A stretch of DNA of 64,000 nt from an uncultured Hyphomonadaceae bacterium (GTDB taxonomy: Bacteria > Pseudomonadota > Alphaproteobacteria > Caulobacterales > Hyphomonadaceae): assembly GCA_913057945.1 (NCBI GenBank), contig CAJXOF010000012.1, forward strand, positions 1 through 64,000, given 5' to 3'. The notes beneath the pieces were generated by a model. The model was not told where the DNA came from. It saw nothing but the letters and a program-made list of their open reading frames with translations, and ran no database searches. The position numbers were made by a program, and so were the translations under genes. Positions 38,501 through 49,170 of this stretch are shown piece after piece (position 1 is the stretch's first letter; the number at the start of each line of letters is the position of its first letter).

Positions 38501-39343
38501 ATGTCGCCAATTCGTCTAATCATCCTGATCGGTGCCGCTGTCGCAGCAATCGCTGCCGCGTTCCTGGTGCGAAACCTTGCGCAGGCCCCTGCGCCGGTGA
38601 TCCAGACCGATCAGCAAACCGTTGTTGAAACCCGGGAAGTCTCAGAGACCAAGGTCCTGGTTGCCCGCCGTGATCTGGAGATTGGCGATTTCGTAACGGT
38701 CGATGACCTGGAATGGGCTGACTGGCCGGAGAAGAGCATCGTGCTTGGCTACCGGACCGAAACCGACTCCCCGAACGCGATCGAGGAACTGGCCGGCAGC
38801 GTTGTGCGTGTCCCGATCTTTGAAAATGAGCCTGTCTTGCCGCGCAAACTGGTGAAGAAGGGCGATACAGGCACCATGGCTGCCTTGATTGAGCCCGGCA
38901 TGCGCGCGATGTCTGTCGAGATTTCAACGGAATCGGCGTCCGGGGGGTTCATTCTCCCGAATGACCGCGTGGATGTGATCCTGACTCATCAGATCACGCT
39001 GCAGTCCGGCGGCGACATGGTTGAGCGGACTGCCACGGATACCATCCTTCAGAATGTGCGTGTGCTGGCGATTGACCAGATTTATCTCACAAATGATGAA
39101 GGCGGCGCGTCCCAGGTTGGTAATACGGCCACGCTGGAAGTGAACAGCAAGGAAGCGGAACTGATTGCGCTGTCGCAGCGCAAAGGCGCGATCTCGCTGT
39201 CTCTCCGCCCCTGGTCGGATGTGGGCGAATCCTATGACCGCGGGGCGCGGACCGACATGCTGGAGAATGGTGGCAACAGCAATGGCGGTATTATGATCTA
39301 TCGCAGCGGCCAGGCATCGAATGCCGGGCTTGGGGGAAGCTGA
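38501..39343 (+). CDS. cpaB: Flp pilus assembly protein CpaB/RcpC
   Basis: 280 residues from ATG 38501 with GGAGGAG upstream. One membrane anchor near the N-terminus, then a SAF domain (VLVARRDLEIGDFVTVDDLEWADWP) and a CpaB-type C-terminal domain with RAMSVEIS. Periplasmic component that helps the CpaC secretin assemble. Confidence 0.93.
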   Translation: MSPIRLIILIGAAVAAIAAAFLVRNLAQAPAPVIQTDQQTVVETREVSETKVLVARRDLEIGDFVTVDDLEWADWPEKSIVLGYRTETDSPNAIEELAGSVVRVPIFENEPVLPRKLVKKGDTGTMAALIEPGMRAMSVEISTESASGGFILPNDRVDVILTHQITLQSGGDMVERTATDTILQNVRVLAIDQIYLTNDEGGASQVGNTATLEVNSKEAELIALSQRKGAISLSLRPWSDVGESYDRGARTDMLENGGNSNGGIMIYRSGQASNAGLGGS

Positions 39344-39345
39344 GA

Positions 39346-40911
39346 ATGATAATGTCTAAGTCTTTGTCGGGTGTGGCAGCGCTGGCGGTGGCCATTGCGT
39401 TCATGCCGGCGGCACAGGCCGAGTCGGCACGGATGGGCACACGTATCACCCATCCCGGCGAGTCGGATTACAGCCAACAGGTCACGCTTGGCTTGAACAA
39501 GTCGATGATTGTCGAACTCGACACGCCGGCGTCCGATGTGGTCATCACCAATCCGGCAATTGCGGACGCGGTTGTGCAGACCGCCAAGCGGATCATCTTC
39601 CGCGGGGTCAGTTTTGGCCAGACCAATGCCTTCGTATTCGATCGCGCCGGGAACCAGATTCTCAATCTCGAAATCGGCGTTGAAATGGACATGGCCTCGC
39701 TGGAGCAGCTGGTGGCCCGTCATGTTCCGGGGGCGCGCGTGCGCATTGAGGGCATGAATGGCAGCGTGGTCCTGACCGGAACGGCCGACAGTCTCACGGC
39801 ATCCAATGCGGTTGAGCGGCTCGTGTCAGCCTATGTGCAGGCCGATGAATCGACGCAGGTCATCAACATGATCAGTATTGCGGCAAAGGACCAGGTTCTC
39901 CTGGAAGTCCGTATCGTCGAAATGCAACGCAATGCCGTCAAGCAGCTTGGGATCAATTTGACGGGCTCACCTGGGTTCGGCGATCTTGCTGCGCTGGTTG
40001 AGCGCCAGCTTTTTTCCGATAACGGATCCGGGGTTCCTGTCGATACCGGCACCACGACGCTGGCCCCCGGCCTGCCATATTCCTTCAATGGCGATATTGG
40101 CAGTTCCCTGAGCTTCCCGGTTCAGGGCCAGAGCCTGGGCGGCTTCGGCGGGACGATCGGTTACCAGAACTATGTCGGCGCTGACCTGCAATCGAGCATT
40201 GGCGCCGAGATCAATGCGCTTGAGCGCATCGGTATCGTGCGCACGCTGGCAGAACCGAACATTGTCGCCATGTCAGGGGAAGCGGCGAAATTCCTCGCAG
40301 GCGGTGAATTCCCGGTCCCTGTGGGTCAGGACAATAATGGTCGCATCACGGTCGAGTTCAAGCCGTATGGTGTCGGCCTCGGCTTCACGCCGGTAGTCCT
40401 GTCGGAAGGCCGCATCTCGCTGAAAGTCTCCACGGAAGTCTCCGAATTGTCGTCCGAGGGCGCCTTTCAGGGCACCAGCACGACCACGATTGATGACAGC
40501 GGCAACGTCGTCACGGTCGAGGGCGTGACGCTGCCGGCCCTGTCGGTGCGTCGGGCGGAATCCACGATTGAACTGCCATCGGGCGGATCGATGATGATGG
40601 CCGGCCTGATCCAGACGCGGTCACGTCAGACACTCGACCAGATTCCGGGCCTGAAGAAGCTGCCGATTCTGGGCGCACTGTTCCAGTCCCGCGACTTTAT
40701 CCAGGAAGAGACCGAACTGGTCGTGATCGTGACACCCTATCTGGTGGATCCAACGTCCAAGGACCAGTTGCGCACGCCGGCAGACGGCTTTGCCAATGCC
40801 TCGGACGCCAAGACCATCTTCTTCGGAAAGATCAACGAACAATATGGCAAGAACGGCGCCAAGGTTGACGCCGCCGACTATCGCGCACCCGTCGGATTCA
40901 TTGAGGAGTAG
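39346..40911 (+). CDS. cpaC: Outer-membrane secretin CpaC/RcpA
   Basis: 521 residues. Signal peptide ending ...AAQAES. N-terminal pilus/BON region, then the secretin domain with VRTLAEPNIVAMSGEAAKFLAGGEFPVP and, near the end, IPGLKKLPILGALFQSRDF. Forms the outer-membrane channel for the Flp pilus. ATG 39346 follows GGGGGAAGC; ATG 39352 is an alternative two codons in. Confidence 0.95.
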   Translation: MIMSKSLSGVAALAVAIAFMPAAQAESARMGTRITHPGESDYSQQVTLGLNKSMIVELDTPASDVVITNPAIADAVVQTAKRIIFRGVSFGQTNAFVFDRAGNQILNLEIGVEMDMASLEQLVARHVPGARVRIEGMNGSVVLTGTADSLTASNAVERLVSAYVQADESTQVINMISIAAKDQVLLEVRIVEMQRNAVKQLGINLTGSPGFGDLAALVERQLFSDNGSGVPVDTGTTTLAPGLPYSFNGDIGSSLSFPVQGQSLGGFGGTIGYQNYVGADLQSSIGAEINALERIGIVRTLAEPNIVAMSGEAAKFLAGGEFPVPVGQDNNGRITVEFKPYGVGLGFTPVVLSEGRISLKVSTEVSELSSEGAFQGTSTTTIDDSGNVVTVEGVTLPALSVRRAESTIELPSGGSMMMAGLIQTRSRQTLDQIPGLKKLPILGALFQSRDFIQEETELVVIVTPYLVDPTSKDQLRTPADGFANASDAKTIFFGKINEQYGKNGAKVDAADYRAPVGFIEE

Positions 40912-40921
40912 GGGATCCAGG

Positions 40922-41632
40922 ATGACCAGGTTTATGACTTCACCTCTTGCTCTGGCCGCGGCGTTCGGCGCCCTGGCTGTCACGGGATGTTCCAGTGCCG
41001 CGCCGACCTCGGTGCCCGCCTCGTACCTGCAAGGCACGCCTCTTGATCGCAATGCGATCACGGTCGCGAAGCGGACGGAGTTTCTCGAAATCGATATTCA
41101 TCCCGCCGCCAGCCAGTTGAGCCTCAGCGACAAGGCCCGCATCCAGAATTTCGTGGCGAGCTATCGGTCGGTCGGACATGGCCCGCTGATCATGTCCCTG
41201 CCGGAATCCTCTGACAATCCGCAACTCGCGGTGTCGGCTGTGGTTGAAGCGCGGGAAATCGCCTGGGAAAACGGCGTCGAGTACGAAGAGATTTCCGGGA
41301 GCAGTCATGGGGCAGAATCAACCGTTTCCGAGCCTCTGATCCTTGCTTACCAAACTTATGATGCGATTGCTCCGGATTGCCCATCGCTGGCCGAGATCAA
41401 TATGGCCGACATCACGTCGAACAATGAAATGCCGACGCTTGGCTGCGCGGTCAGAACCAATCTTGCAGCGATGATCGCCGATCCGGCGGACCTTCTGGGC
41501 CAGCGGTCCCTGGATGAAGGCGACTCCCTGCGCCGCAGTACAATTCTCGGCAAGTTCCGCGATGGTGAAGCAACTGGCGCCGAACGGAGCCAGGACGAAT
41601 CCGGCGCCGTGTCGACTGCGGTCGGCAATTAG
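40922..41632 (+). CDS. cpaD: Flp pilus assembly lipoprotein CpaD
   Basis: 236 residues from ATG 40922, 11 bp after cpaC. Signal and lipobox ALAVTGC. HPAASQLSLSDKARIQNFVASY and CPSLAEINM with NNEMPTLGCAVRTNLAAMIADP are typical of CpaD. A lipoprotein thought to stabilise the secretin. Confidence 0.92.
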   Translation: MTRFMTSPLALAAAFGALAVTGCSSAAPTSVPASYLQGTPLDRNAITVAKRTEFLEIDIHPAASQLSLSDKARIQNFVASYRSVGHGPLIMSLPESSDNPQLAVSAVVEAREIAWENGVEYEEISGSSHGAESTVSEPLILAYQTYDAIAPDCPSLAEINMADITSNNEMPTLGCAVRTNLAAMIADPADLLGQRSLDEGDSLRRSTILGKFRDGEATGAERSQDESGAVSTAVGN

Positions 41633-41658
41633 TGGGCACGAAAAGGGTTTAGTAGATC

Positions 41659-43041
41659 ATGTCTAACGAAAACGCACTGTTCGACGACGACTTCGAAGAC
41701 GTCTTTTCTGAAGATCCGCTGTCTGATCTTGTTCAGCCGGATATGGAAGGCGCCCAGAGTGTTGCGGACGAACCTGCCCCGGAAGCTGCTCATGCAGGCC
41801 TGACGGCTGACAATGATTCCCACGGCCTCGGTCACGCTGAGCCGACGGGGGGCGACGTCATGTTGCCGGCCATTTCCATCAAGCTGTTCTACGAGCGTGC
41901 AGAAACGCGCGGCCTTCTGGAAGTGTGTGCCCAGGACCGCCGCATGGGGCGCGCGACGATCGAGTGCATCCCGGGCGGAATCCCGGCGGCGATTGCCTAT
42001 ATGAGCGAAAACCCGACTCCAAATCTTCTGATGATCGAATCTTCGGATTCGGCCGGACAAGTCCTCCGCGAAATCGATGCGCTGGCGGAACATTGCGATG
42101 ATTCCGTCAAGGTGATGGTGATTGGGGCGGTCAACGATATCACGCTCTACCGCCAGCTGATTGCGCGCGGGGTGAGCGAGTATCTGGTGCCGCCATTCCA
42201 GCCGCTTCAGATCATCCGGTCGGTTGCTGACCTGTTCGTGAATCCGGACTCGCCCTTTGTGGGCAAGCAGATCTCGGTGGTCGGCGCCAAGGGCGGGGTA
42301 GGGGCCTCGACGATTGCACACAATCTCTCCTGGGCACTCTCCGAGAACATCAAGGTCAACACCACATTGGTCGATCTCGACCTGTCCTTCGGGACCACGG
42401 CGCTCGACTTCAACCAGGAAACCCCGCAAACCGTCGCCGATGCCCTGTTGGCGCCGGAGCGCGCGGATGAGAGCGTGATCGAGCGACTGCTGGCCAAGCC
42501 GACAGATCGATTGTCCCTGTTCACCGCGCCCGCCACGATCAACCAGATCATGGACATTCCCGACGAAGCCTATTCGACGGTGATCGAAGGCGTGCGCCGC
42601 AATGTGCCTTACCTGGTGCTCGATCTGCCGCACATGTGGTCGACCTGGATGCTCAACACGCTGGTCGCCTCGGACGAGGTGATCGTGGTGTGCCAGCCGG
42701 ACCTTGCCTCGCTTCGCAATGGCAAGAACATGATTGACCAGTTGAGAGCGAAACGTCCGAACGACCATCCGCCGCGCCTCGTGCTGAATATGAGCGGTGT
42801 GCCCAAACGCCCGGAAATTCCGGTGAAGGATTTCGCTGCGGCGATCGGGGTCGAGCCGGATGTCATCCTGCCCTTCGATCCGGAATTGTTCGGGACGGCC
42901 GCGAATAATGGCCAGATGATCTCCGAGACTGATCCGGCGTCCAAATCCGCGCAGGCGATAGATCACCTGGCCTCCACACTGACCGGACGGGTCGTGGAGC
43001 CCCAGGAGAAGTCGTTCTTTAAGAAATTGCTGGGAAAGTGA
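41659..43041 (+). CDS. cpaE: Pilus localisation ATPase CpaE/TadZ
   Basis: 460 residues. An acidic N-terminal region (~1-70), a receiver-like domain without the phosphorylation pattern, then a MinD/ParA-type ATPase with deviant Walker A GAKGGVGASTIAHNL and VDLDLSFGTTALDF. In this family it positions the pilus machine at the cell pole. Confidence 0.93.
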   Translation: MSNENALFDDDFEDVFSEDPLSDLVQPDMEGAQSVADEPAPEAAHAGLTADNDSHGLGHAEPTGGDVMLPAISIKLFYERAETRGLLEVCAQDRRMGRATIECIPGGIPAAIAYMSENPTPNLLMIESSDSAGQVLREIDALAEHCDDSVKVMVIGAVNDITLYRQLIARGVSEYLVPPFQPLQIIRSVADLFVNPDSPFVGKQISVVGAKGGVGASTIAHNLSWALSENIKVNTTLVDLDLSFGTTALDFNQETPQTVADALLAPERADESVIERLLAKPTDRLSLFTAPATINQIMDIPDEAYSTVIEGVRRNVPYLVLDLPHMWSTWMLNTLVASDEVIVVCQPDLASLRNGKNMIDQLRAKRPNDHPPRLVLNMSGVPKRPEIPVKDFAAAIGVEPDVILPFDPELFGTAANNGQMISETDPASKSAQAIDHLASTLTGRVVEPQEKSFFKKLLGK

Positions 43042-43060
43042 CCCTTAGGGGGAATTTCAT

Positions 43061-44569
43061 ATGGCCTTTGGAAAACGACCTGCCACAAGCGCGCAACTGA
43101 CGCCGCCCGCTGCGCCAACTCCAAAGCCGGCCCCGGCGGCGGAAGTAAAGCCGAAGCCCACACCGAAGAAACCAGCGGTGCCCGAACCGGTGCCCGTGAA
43201 AGGTGCGCCGAAGCCACCTTCGGCCGGCTCCAAGCCGGTGCGCGTCCAGACGCCGGAAGCCAAGCCGGAACCTGTCCGCAAGGTCAACCAGCAATCGGAC
43301 CAGTATTACGCGACGAAGATGACCATCTTCAACGCGCTGATCGACACGATCGACCTGTCGCAGCTGGCCCAGCTGGACGCAGAGAGCGCGCGCGAGGAAA
43401 TTCGCGACATCGTCGTCGAAATCATCAGCATCAAGAATGTGGTGATGTCGATCTCGGAGCAGGAACAGCTGCTCGACGATATCTGTAACGATGTGCTGGG
43501 CTATGGTCCGCTTGAGCCGCTGCTGGCCCGCGATGACATCGCCGATATCATGGTCAATGGCGCCGACACGACCTATATCGAAGTCAACGGCAAGATCGAG
43601 CGTACCAATATCCGGTTCCGCGACAATGCGCAGCTGATGAACATCTGTCAGCGCATTGTGAGCCAGGTTGGCCGCCGCGTCGACGATTCCTCGCCCATCT
43701 GTGACGCCCGCCTGCTGGACGGGTCTCGTGTGAACGTGATTGCACCGCCCCTGGCGATTGATGGTCCGACCCTGACCATTCGTAAGTTCAAAAAGGACAA
43801 GCTGCGCCTTCAGGATCTCGTGAATTTCGGATCCATTTCCGAACCGGGCGCAGAAATCCTGCGCATCATCGGCCATTCGCGCTGCAATGTCCTGATCTCC
43901 GGCGGTACCGGTTCGGGAAAGACGACCCTGCTCAATTGTCTGACCGGCTTCATTGATCCGACCGAGCGCGTCATTACCTGCGAAGACTCCGCGGAGCTCC
44001 AGTTGCAGCAACCGCACGTCGTGCGGCTCGAAACGCGTCCCCCGAACATTGAGGGCTCGGGTGAGATCACCATGCGGGATCTCGTCAAGAACTGTCTGCG
44101 TATGCGTCCTGAACGGATCATCGTGGGCGAGGTGCGTGGACCGGAAGCCTTTGACCTTTTGCAGGCCATGAACACAGGCCATGACGGGTCAATGGGCACG
44201 CTGCACGCCAACAGCCCGCGTGAGGCGCTCTCCCGTGTGGAATCCATGATTACGATGGGCGGCTTCTCGCTGCCTGCGAAGACCATCCGTGAGATGATTG
44301 TCGGCTCTATTGATGTCGTCGTTCAGGCGTCCCGCCTGCGGGATGGCTCGCGCCGCATCATGAATATTACCGAGGTCATGGGCCTTGAGGGCGAAACCAT
44401 CGTGCTGCAGGACGTCCTGAAATACGAAATCGAGGGGGAAGATGAGGACGGCAGGGTGTCCGGCACGCACAGGGGCACCGGCGTCGGCCGGCCGCGCTTC
44501 TGGGAGCGCGCGTCATACTACAATATGGAACGCGATCTTGCGGCAGCACTCGACGAGTTGGGAGCCTGA
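43061..44569 (+). CDS. cpaF: Pilus assembly/retraction ATPase CpaF/TadA
   Basis: 502 residues. A Pro/Lys/Ala-rich linker (~10-65) leads into the secretion ATPase fold: Walker [12 protein letters not shown], the Asp box with [20 protein letters not shown], Walker [16 protein letters not shown] and the His box [16 protein letters not shown] hexameric motor on the inner membrane that powers Flp pilus extension and retraction. Confidence 0.95.
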   Translation: MAFGKRPATSAQLTPPAAPTPKPAPAAEVKPKPTPKKPAVPEPVPVKGAPKPPSAGSKPVRVQTPEAKPEPVRKVNQQSDQYYATKMTIFNALIDTIDLSQLAQLDAESAREEIRDIVVEIISIKNVVMSISEQEQLLDDICNDVLGYGPLEPLLARDDIADIMVNGADTTYIEVNGKIERTNIRFRDNAQLMNICQRIVSQVGRRVDDSSPICDARLLDGSRVNVIAPPLAIDGPTLTIRKFKKDKLRLQDLVNFGSISEPGAEILRIIGHSRCNVLISGGTGSGKTTLLNCLTGFIDPTERVITCEDSAELQLQQPHVVRLETRPPNIEGSGEITMRDLVKNCLRMRPERIIVGEVRGPEAFDLLQAMNTGHDGSMGTLHANSPREALSRVESMITMGGFSLPAKTIREMIVGSIDVVVQASRLRDGSRRIMNITEVMGLEGETIVLQDVLKYEIEGEDEDGRVSGTHRGTGVGRPRFWERASYYNMERDLAAALDELGA

Positions 44570-44572
44570 CGC

Positions 44573-45601
44573 ATGGAAGGTAACATGTTGATATATGTCA
44601 TCGGCGGATTGGCCTTCCTGACGATTGCCGGTGTCGGTCTTGCGTTGACGGGCGACAAGTCCGAAGCCGCCCGCAAGCGGGCGAAGGCGATTGGAACCGG
44701 CGGGACCGGGTCGGGCCGGCGCGGCAAGGTGATGGATGAGAATGCCAAACGCCGCCAGAAGACCCAGGACATGCTGGACACAATGCGCAAGCAGGACAAG
44801 GAGCGGCGCAAATCCATTCGGCCGCAAAACCTGCAATCGCGCCTGACCCAGGCCGGGCTGGATGTACCTGTTTCGGCATTCTGGATTTTCTCGCTCATCC
44901 TCGGCCTGGCGCTGGGCGGAACCGTCTATATCCTTGGATTCGATGGGCTCGTGATCAGTGGGATTTCCTTCAAGAGCCGTCCAGCCCTGGTGGGCGGCGC
45001 CTTCTTCTTCGGTGCCGTTGGGCTGCCGCGTATCCTGCTCGGCATGCTGACCAATGGCCGCAACAAGAAAATGATCAACCAGTTCGCAGATGCCCTGGAT
45101 ATCATTGTGCGCGGTGTGAAGTCCGGTTTGCCGCTGAATGAATGTGTCCGGATCATCTCGAAGGAATCGCCGGAGCCGCTGCGAACGGAATTCGCCATGC
45201 TGACCGACAACCTTTCAATGGGGGCGGGGCTCGAACGCTCGCTGAACACTTTCTACAAGCGGGTACCGCTGCAGGAAGTGAACTTCTTCATGATCGTGCT
45301 GATGATCCAGTCGAAGGCGGGGGGTAATCTCTCGGAGGCGCTCGGCAACTTGTCCAGCGTGATCCGCGCGCGCAAGATGATGCGCGAAAAGGTCAAGGCC
45401 ATGTCGTCGGAGGCCAAGGCCTCCGCCATGATTATCGGGGCATTGCCTTTTGTCGTGGGCTTTCTCGTCTATATGACGACCCCGGCCTATGTCATGCAGC
45501 TGTTCACGACCGACACCGGTCACCTCTTTCTCACCATCGGTGTGGTGATGATGTCCATGGGCATCTTCGTCATGCGCAAAATGATCAATTTCGATTTGTA
45601 A
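44573..45601 (+). CDS. tadB: Inner-membrane platform protein TadB
   Basis: 342 residues. An N-terminal membrane helix, a basic cytosolic segment (~20-90), more helices and a GspF-type domain (NQFADALDIIVRGVKSGLPL, IQSKAGGNLSEALGNLS). With TadC it forms the platform that CpaF acts on. ATG 44573 starts 4 bp after cpaF; ATG 44585 is an alternative. Confidence 0.93.
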   Translation: MEGNMLIYVIGGLAFLTIAGVGLALTGDKSEAARKRAKAIGTGGTGSGRRGKVMDENAKRRQKTQDMLDTMRKQDKERRKSIRPQNLQSRLTQAGLDVPVSAFWIFSLILGLALGGTVYILGFDGLVISGISFKSRPALVGGAFFFGAVGLPRILLGMLTNGRNKKMINQFADALDIIVRGVKSGLPLNECVRIISKESPEPLRTEFAMLTDNLSMGAGLERSLNTFYKRVPLQEVNFFMIVLMIQSKAGGNLSEALGNLSSVIRARKMMREKVKAMSSEAKASAMIIGALPFVVGFLVYMTTPAYVMQLFTTDTGHLFLTIGVVMMSMGIFVMRKMINFDL

Positions 45602-45610
45602 GGCGCGGCG

Positions 45611-46630
45611 ATGACAGACATCCTTTCATCATTGGCCAAGCCTGAAGCCGTTGCTGCGCTGCTGATTGCCCTCGCTGTATTCGGCACGATCATCTCCGTG
45701 CTCCTGCCATATCTGCAGACGGACAAGCTTGAGACACGTCTCAAGGCCGTAACGGAGCAACGCGAAAAACTGCGCAAGCAGAGCCGCGCCGCTCTGGACA
45801 ATCCCAAGGGCCTGCGCCGCACGGATGACTCCGCGATCGGCAACATCTCGTCCCGGCTCAATCTTGCGAAAGCCCTCGAAGACCCAAACATCGTCAACAA
45901 TCTTGCCAGGGCGGGCCTGCGCGGGCCCGCGCCGCTGGCGGCGTTCTATTTCGCCCGGATGACGCTGCCCTTTGCCGGTGCGGTACTGGTGTTCCTGTAC
46001 ATCTTCTTCGTCAATGATCACGGGTTTGCGCCCGGATTGAAATATGGCTCGCCCCTGTTCGGCGCTGCGGCTGGCTTCTACGCACCCAATATCTACGTGT
46101 CCAACATTGCGCAGAAGCGGCAGCAATCGATCATGCGCGCGTTTCCGGATGCGCTCGACATGCTGCTGATCTGCGTCGAAGCGGGCATGTCCATCGAGCT
46201 GGGCTTTTCGAAAGTCAGCCAGGAAGTGGGTTCGGCCTCAGCAGAACTGGCTGAGGAATTCGGCCTGACCGTGGCGGAACTTTCCTATCTGCCGGAACGC
46301 CGTCAGGCGTATGAGAACCTCGCCAAACGGACCGGCAATGATGGTATCAAGGCCGTCTGTATGGCGCTTGGCCAGGCAGAACGTTACGGGACGCCGCTGG
46401 GCGATGCGCTCCGGGTCATGGCCAAGGAAAACCGCGACATGCGTATGGCGCAGGCCGAGAAGAAAGCTGCTGCCCTGCCGGCGCAGCTGACCGTGCCGAT
46501 GATCCTGTTCTTCCTGCCGGTCCTGTTCCTGGTCGTGCTGGGCCCTGCCTATATCGGCTTCAAGGCATCACAGGCTGGCGATCAGGCTTCGATGCCGGCA
46601 ATTGAACAGACGGATACGAACTGGGGCTGA
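45611..46630 (+). CDS. tadC: Inner-membrane platform protein TadC
   Basis: 339 residues. GspF-type domain with FPDALDMLLICVEAGMSIEL and LGQAERYGTPLGDALRVMA, and paired C-terminal membrane helices. Partner of TadB. Last gene of the plus-strand pilus operon, followed by a strong terminator. Confidence 0.93.
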   Translation: MTDILSSLAKPEAVAALLIALAVFGTIISVLLPYLQTDKLETRLKAVTEQREKLRKQSRAALDNPKGLRRTDDSAIGNISSRLNLAKALEDPNIVNNLARAGLRGPAPLAAFYFARMTLPFAGAVLVFLYIFFVNDHGFAPGLKYGSPLFGAAAGFYAPNIYVSNIAQKRQQSIMRAFPDALDMLLICVEAGMSIELGFSKVSQEVGSASAELAEEFGLTVAELSYLPERRQAYENLAKRTGNDGIKAVCMALGQAERYGTPLGDALRVMAKENRDMRMAQAEKKAAALPAQLTVPMILFFLPVLFLVVLGPAYIGFKASQAGDQASMPAIEQTDTNWG

Positions 46631-46652
46631 GGTCCGGGTGACTTCAGTGGAG

Positions 46653-46691
46653 CGCGCTCGCCGGCTAGCCTGGCGGGCGCGTTTGCTTTTT
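46653..46691 (+). terminator. Rho-independent terminator after tadC
   Basis: 10-bp stem CGCGCTCGCC/GGCGGGCGCG (one G-U pair), 9-nt loop, then TTTGCTTTTT. Closes the cpa/tad operon before the convergent TPR gene. Confidence 0.85.
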
Positions 46692-46703
46692 CAAGGACGG
46701 GTA

Positions 46704-47675
46704 TCAGCCAGGTGTACGGCGCAGACGCAGGCCGGTGGCTGCCGGGGCAGGGGCGTCCGCTTGCGTCTCGTCATCCGAACCAGGCCCGGCAAGCGACAGG
46801 CTTTCGGAGGCCACTGGCTTGGAGGCGCTCGCTTTGGGACGTTCGGCGGTTGCCGGACGTGACGGCGCGCTGGCCCTGGGGGCCTCTTCCAGCGCATCCC
46901 AGGAGCGGACCGGCTGGACCATCTCCTGCAGCAGGGCGGTATTCTTCTTGACGACACTTTCAGGTGCGTACCGGCTGCTCACCGCGGCCATTTCGTCATA
47001 CCGGCCCTGGAGCCCGAGGATCAGGGCCAAATTCTCGGTGACGCGCAAATCGGCATCGGGCTGCTCGGCAGCCAGCCGCAGTTTCGCCTCGGCCCCCGCA
47101 AGGTCTCCGCTCAATGCGAGGGACAGGCCATAATTCGCCAAGGTTGTGGTGCGGGTCGGTTCCAGGGCCAGCGCCTTGTCATAGGCCGCCTGCGCCATGT
47201 CGTGGCGTTCCAGCTTGTCCAGGGTAATGCCAAAGGCCGACCAGGCGTCCGTCCGCTCTGGCATCACGATGGCAGCTTTTTCAAAAGCGCGCGCGGCGCC
47301 CATCAGATTGTCTTCCGCCGAGAATACCTTGCCCAGCGCCATCAGCAGGTCCGGATTGTCCGGATAATCCACCAATGTCTGCGACAGCACCTCGATGGCA
47401 CGTTCATTCGAGCCAATCCCCCGCAAGGCGGCCACAAAGGTCATCGCCACGTCGAGGTCTTTCGGGGACTTGTTGTACTCATTGGCCCAGAAATTGGCCT
47501 TGGTCAGCGGATCGGAATTGTTGGCGGCCTCGATTTCATCCGGCGTGGCCGGTTTCGTCGCGTCCTCGATGGCACGCGCCAATTCGGCCTGGGCCTCAGC
47601 TTCCGGATCCGGGGCCGAGGCACAGGCACCGAGCACCAGGATCAGCGCAGTCAGTGACGTTTTGGCTCTGGACAT
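46704..47675 (-). CDS. TadD-like tetratricopeptide lipoprotein
   Basis: 323 residues from ATG 47675, which has GGAG 8 nt upstream. Signal and lipobox LILVLGAC, then several TPR units (about residues 70-230: AIEVLSQTLVDYPDNPDLLMAL, AARAFEKAAIVMPERTDAW, AQAAYDKALALEPTRTTTL). The C-terminal ~90 residues are a low-complexity Ala/Pro/Ser linker. In Tad loci a TPR lipoprotein (TadD) assists secretin assembly; here it is on the opposite strand, convergent with tadC. Confidence 0.8.
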   Translation of the reverse strand: MSRAKTSLTALILVLGACASAPDPEAEAQAELARAIEDATKPATPDEIEAANNSDPLTKANFWANEYNKSPKDLDVAMTFVAALRGIGSNERAIEVLSQTLVDYPDNPDLLMALGKVFSAEDNLMGAARAFEKAAIVMPERTDAWSAFGITLDKLERHDMAQAAYDKALALEPTRTTTLANYGLSLALSGDLAGAEAKLRLAAEQPDADLRVTENLALILGLQGRYDEMAAVSSRYAPESVVKKNTALLQEMVQPVRSWDALEEAPRASAPSRPATAERPKASASKPVASESLSLAGPGSDDETQADAPAPAATGLRLRRTPG

Positions 47676-47794
47676 GAGCGGACTCCGGGTTTGTATCTGG
47701 GGCACTGCCAGTGAGTCTGGACCGAAGGGCGTCAAGGATCAGTTAACGCCTCAGCAGATTCCATTAACTCTTCCCCGTGAAAGGGCTGAATTCC

Positions 47795-49156
47795 ATGCAC
47801 AAGAGCTTCACCGCCGACCCGAAGGGCGCCGTTGACGTCTTCCTCTACACGACCGAGGCGTTCAAATCGCTCGAGAACGATCCGTTCCCGAACGCCCGCG
47901 CCTTTGCAGAAGGACAAGCTTTCACGGGGGCATCCGGCCAGGTCGTGCTGGTGCCGGGAGATTCCGGAGGGCTCGCCCATGTGCTGTATGGATTGGGGAA
48001 GGGCAAGGATGCGCTCGCGGTTGCAGGCCTGTCGGCAAAGCTGCCGAAAGGCTCGTACCGCATTGTCGAGACCGGGAGCCTGGCGTTTCATCAGGTTGCG
48101 GCCGGTTGGGCCGACGGGGCGTACCGGTTTGATCGCTACCTGAAGGAAAAGGCGGCGCCCCCTCAGCTTGTCATCCCGGAAGATGAGGATGGCGACGCGC
48201 TGAGCCGTGAAGCCGATGCCTGCGCCCTGCTGCGTGACCTCGTGAACACGCCGGCGGCCGATATGGGCCCGCAGGATATTCAGGCGGCGATTTCCGATCT
48301 TGCGGACCGTTTTGGCGCGAAGCTCACAACGATCATCGGCGAAGATCTGCTCACGCAGAATTATCCGATGGTGCACGCTGTTGGCCGGGCCGCCGTCTAT
48401 GAGCCGCGCTTCATGGAGCTGGAATGGGGCGACCCGTCCCATCCGAGCCTCGCGCTGGTCGGCAAGGGGGTGACCTTTGATTCTGGCGGCCTCGATATCA
48501 AGCCCGGCTCCGGCATGCGGATCATGAAGAAGGATATGGGCGGGTCGGCGCATGTCATTGCCTTGTCGCAGCTGATCATGAGCGCGAATTTGCCGGTGCA
48601 TCTGAAACTCTACGTGCCGTCTGTTGAAAACGCCGTAGCGGGCAATTCCTTCCGGCCGGGCGATATCCTGAGCAGCCGCAAAGGGCTGACGGTCGAGATC
48701 GACAATACCGATGCCGAAGGCCGCCTGATCCTGGCGGATGCCTTGGCCCGGGCCTGCGAGGAAAAGCCTGACCTGCTGATCGATTTCGCAACCCTGACCG
48801 GCGCGGCGCGTGTGGCGCTGGGGCCCGAGTTGGCGCCATTCTACACCGATGATGAGGAGATCGCGGATGCCATCGAAGCCGGGGCGTCCGAGTCCGGCGA
48901 CCCGGTCTGGCGCATGCCGTTGTGGGACCCGTATCTCGCCGATTTGAAAAGCCCGATTGCCGACCTCGTCAATTCAGGCGGCCGGTTTGCCGGCTCGATC
49001 ACGGCAGGCCTGTTCCTGAAACAATTCGTCGACGCGAAGAGCTGGACACATTTCGACGTCTGGGCATGGCGGCTCGGCAAGTATGGTCGTCCCGAAGGGG
49101 GCGCGCCTTGCGGCCTGCGGGCGGTGTGGCATATGCTCCAGACACGGTACGAATGA
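47795..49156 (+). CDS. Leucyl aminopeptidase family (M17) protein
   Basis: 453 residues from ATG 47795 (AAAGGG upstream; an in-frame GTG lies 18 bp earlier). The catalytic domain has GKGVTFDSGGLDIKPG, MKKDMGGSAH and the M17 signature NTDAEGRLILADAL, so the two-metal ligands (Lys, Asp, Asp, Glu) are present. It removes N-terminal residues from peptides in the cytoplasm. The N-terminal domain is divergent from PepA, as in the smaller PepB-like group. Confidence 0.9.
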   Translation: MHKSFTADPKGAVDVFLYTTEAFKSLENDPFPNARAFAEGQAFTGASGQVVLVPGDSGGLAHVLYGLGKGKDALAVAGLSAKLPKGSYRIVETGSLAFHQVAAGWADGAYRFDRYLKEKAAPPQLVIPEDEDGDALSREADACALLRDLVNTPAADMGPQDIQAAISDLADRFGAKLTTIIGEDLLTQNYPMVHAVGRAAVYEPRFMELEWGDPSHPSLALVGKGVTFDSGGLDIKPGSGMRIMKKDMGGSAHVIALSQLIMSANLPVHLKLYVPSVENAVAGNSFRPGDILSSRKGLTVEIDNTDAEGRLILADALARACEEKPDLLIDFATLTGAARVALGPELAPFYTDDEEIADAIEAGASESGDPVWRMPLWDPYLADLKSPIADLVNSGGRFAGSITAGLFLKQFVDAKSWTHFDVWAWRLGKYGRPEGGAPCGLRAVWHMLQTRYE

Positions 49157-49170
49157 CACGCAGAGGTGAG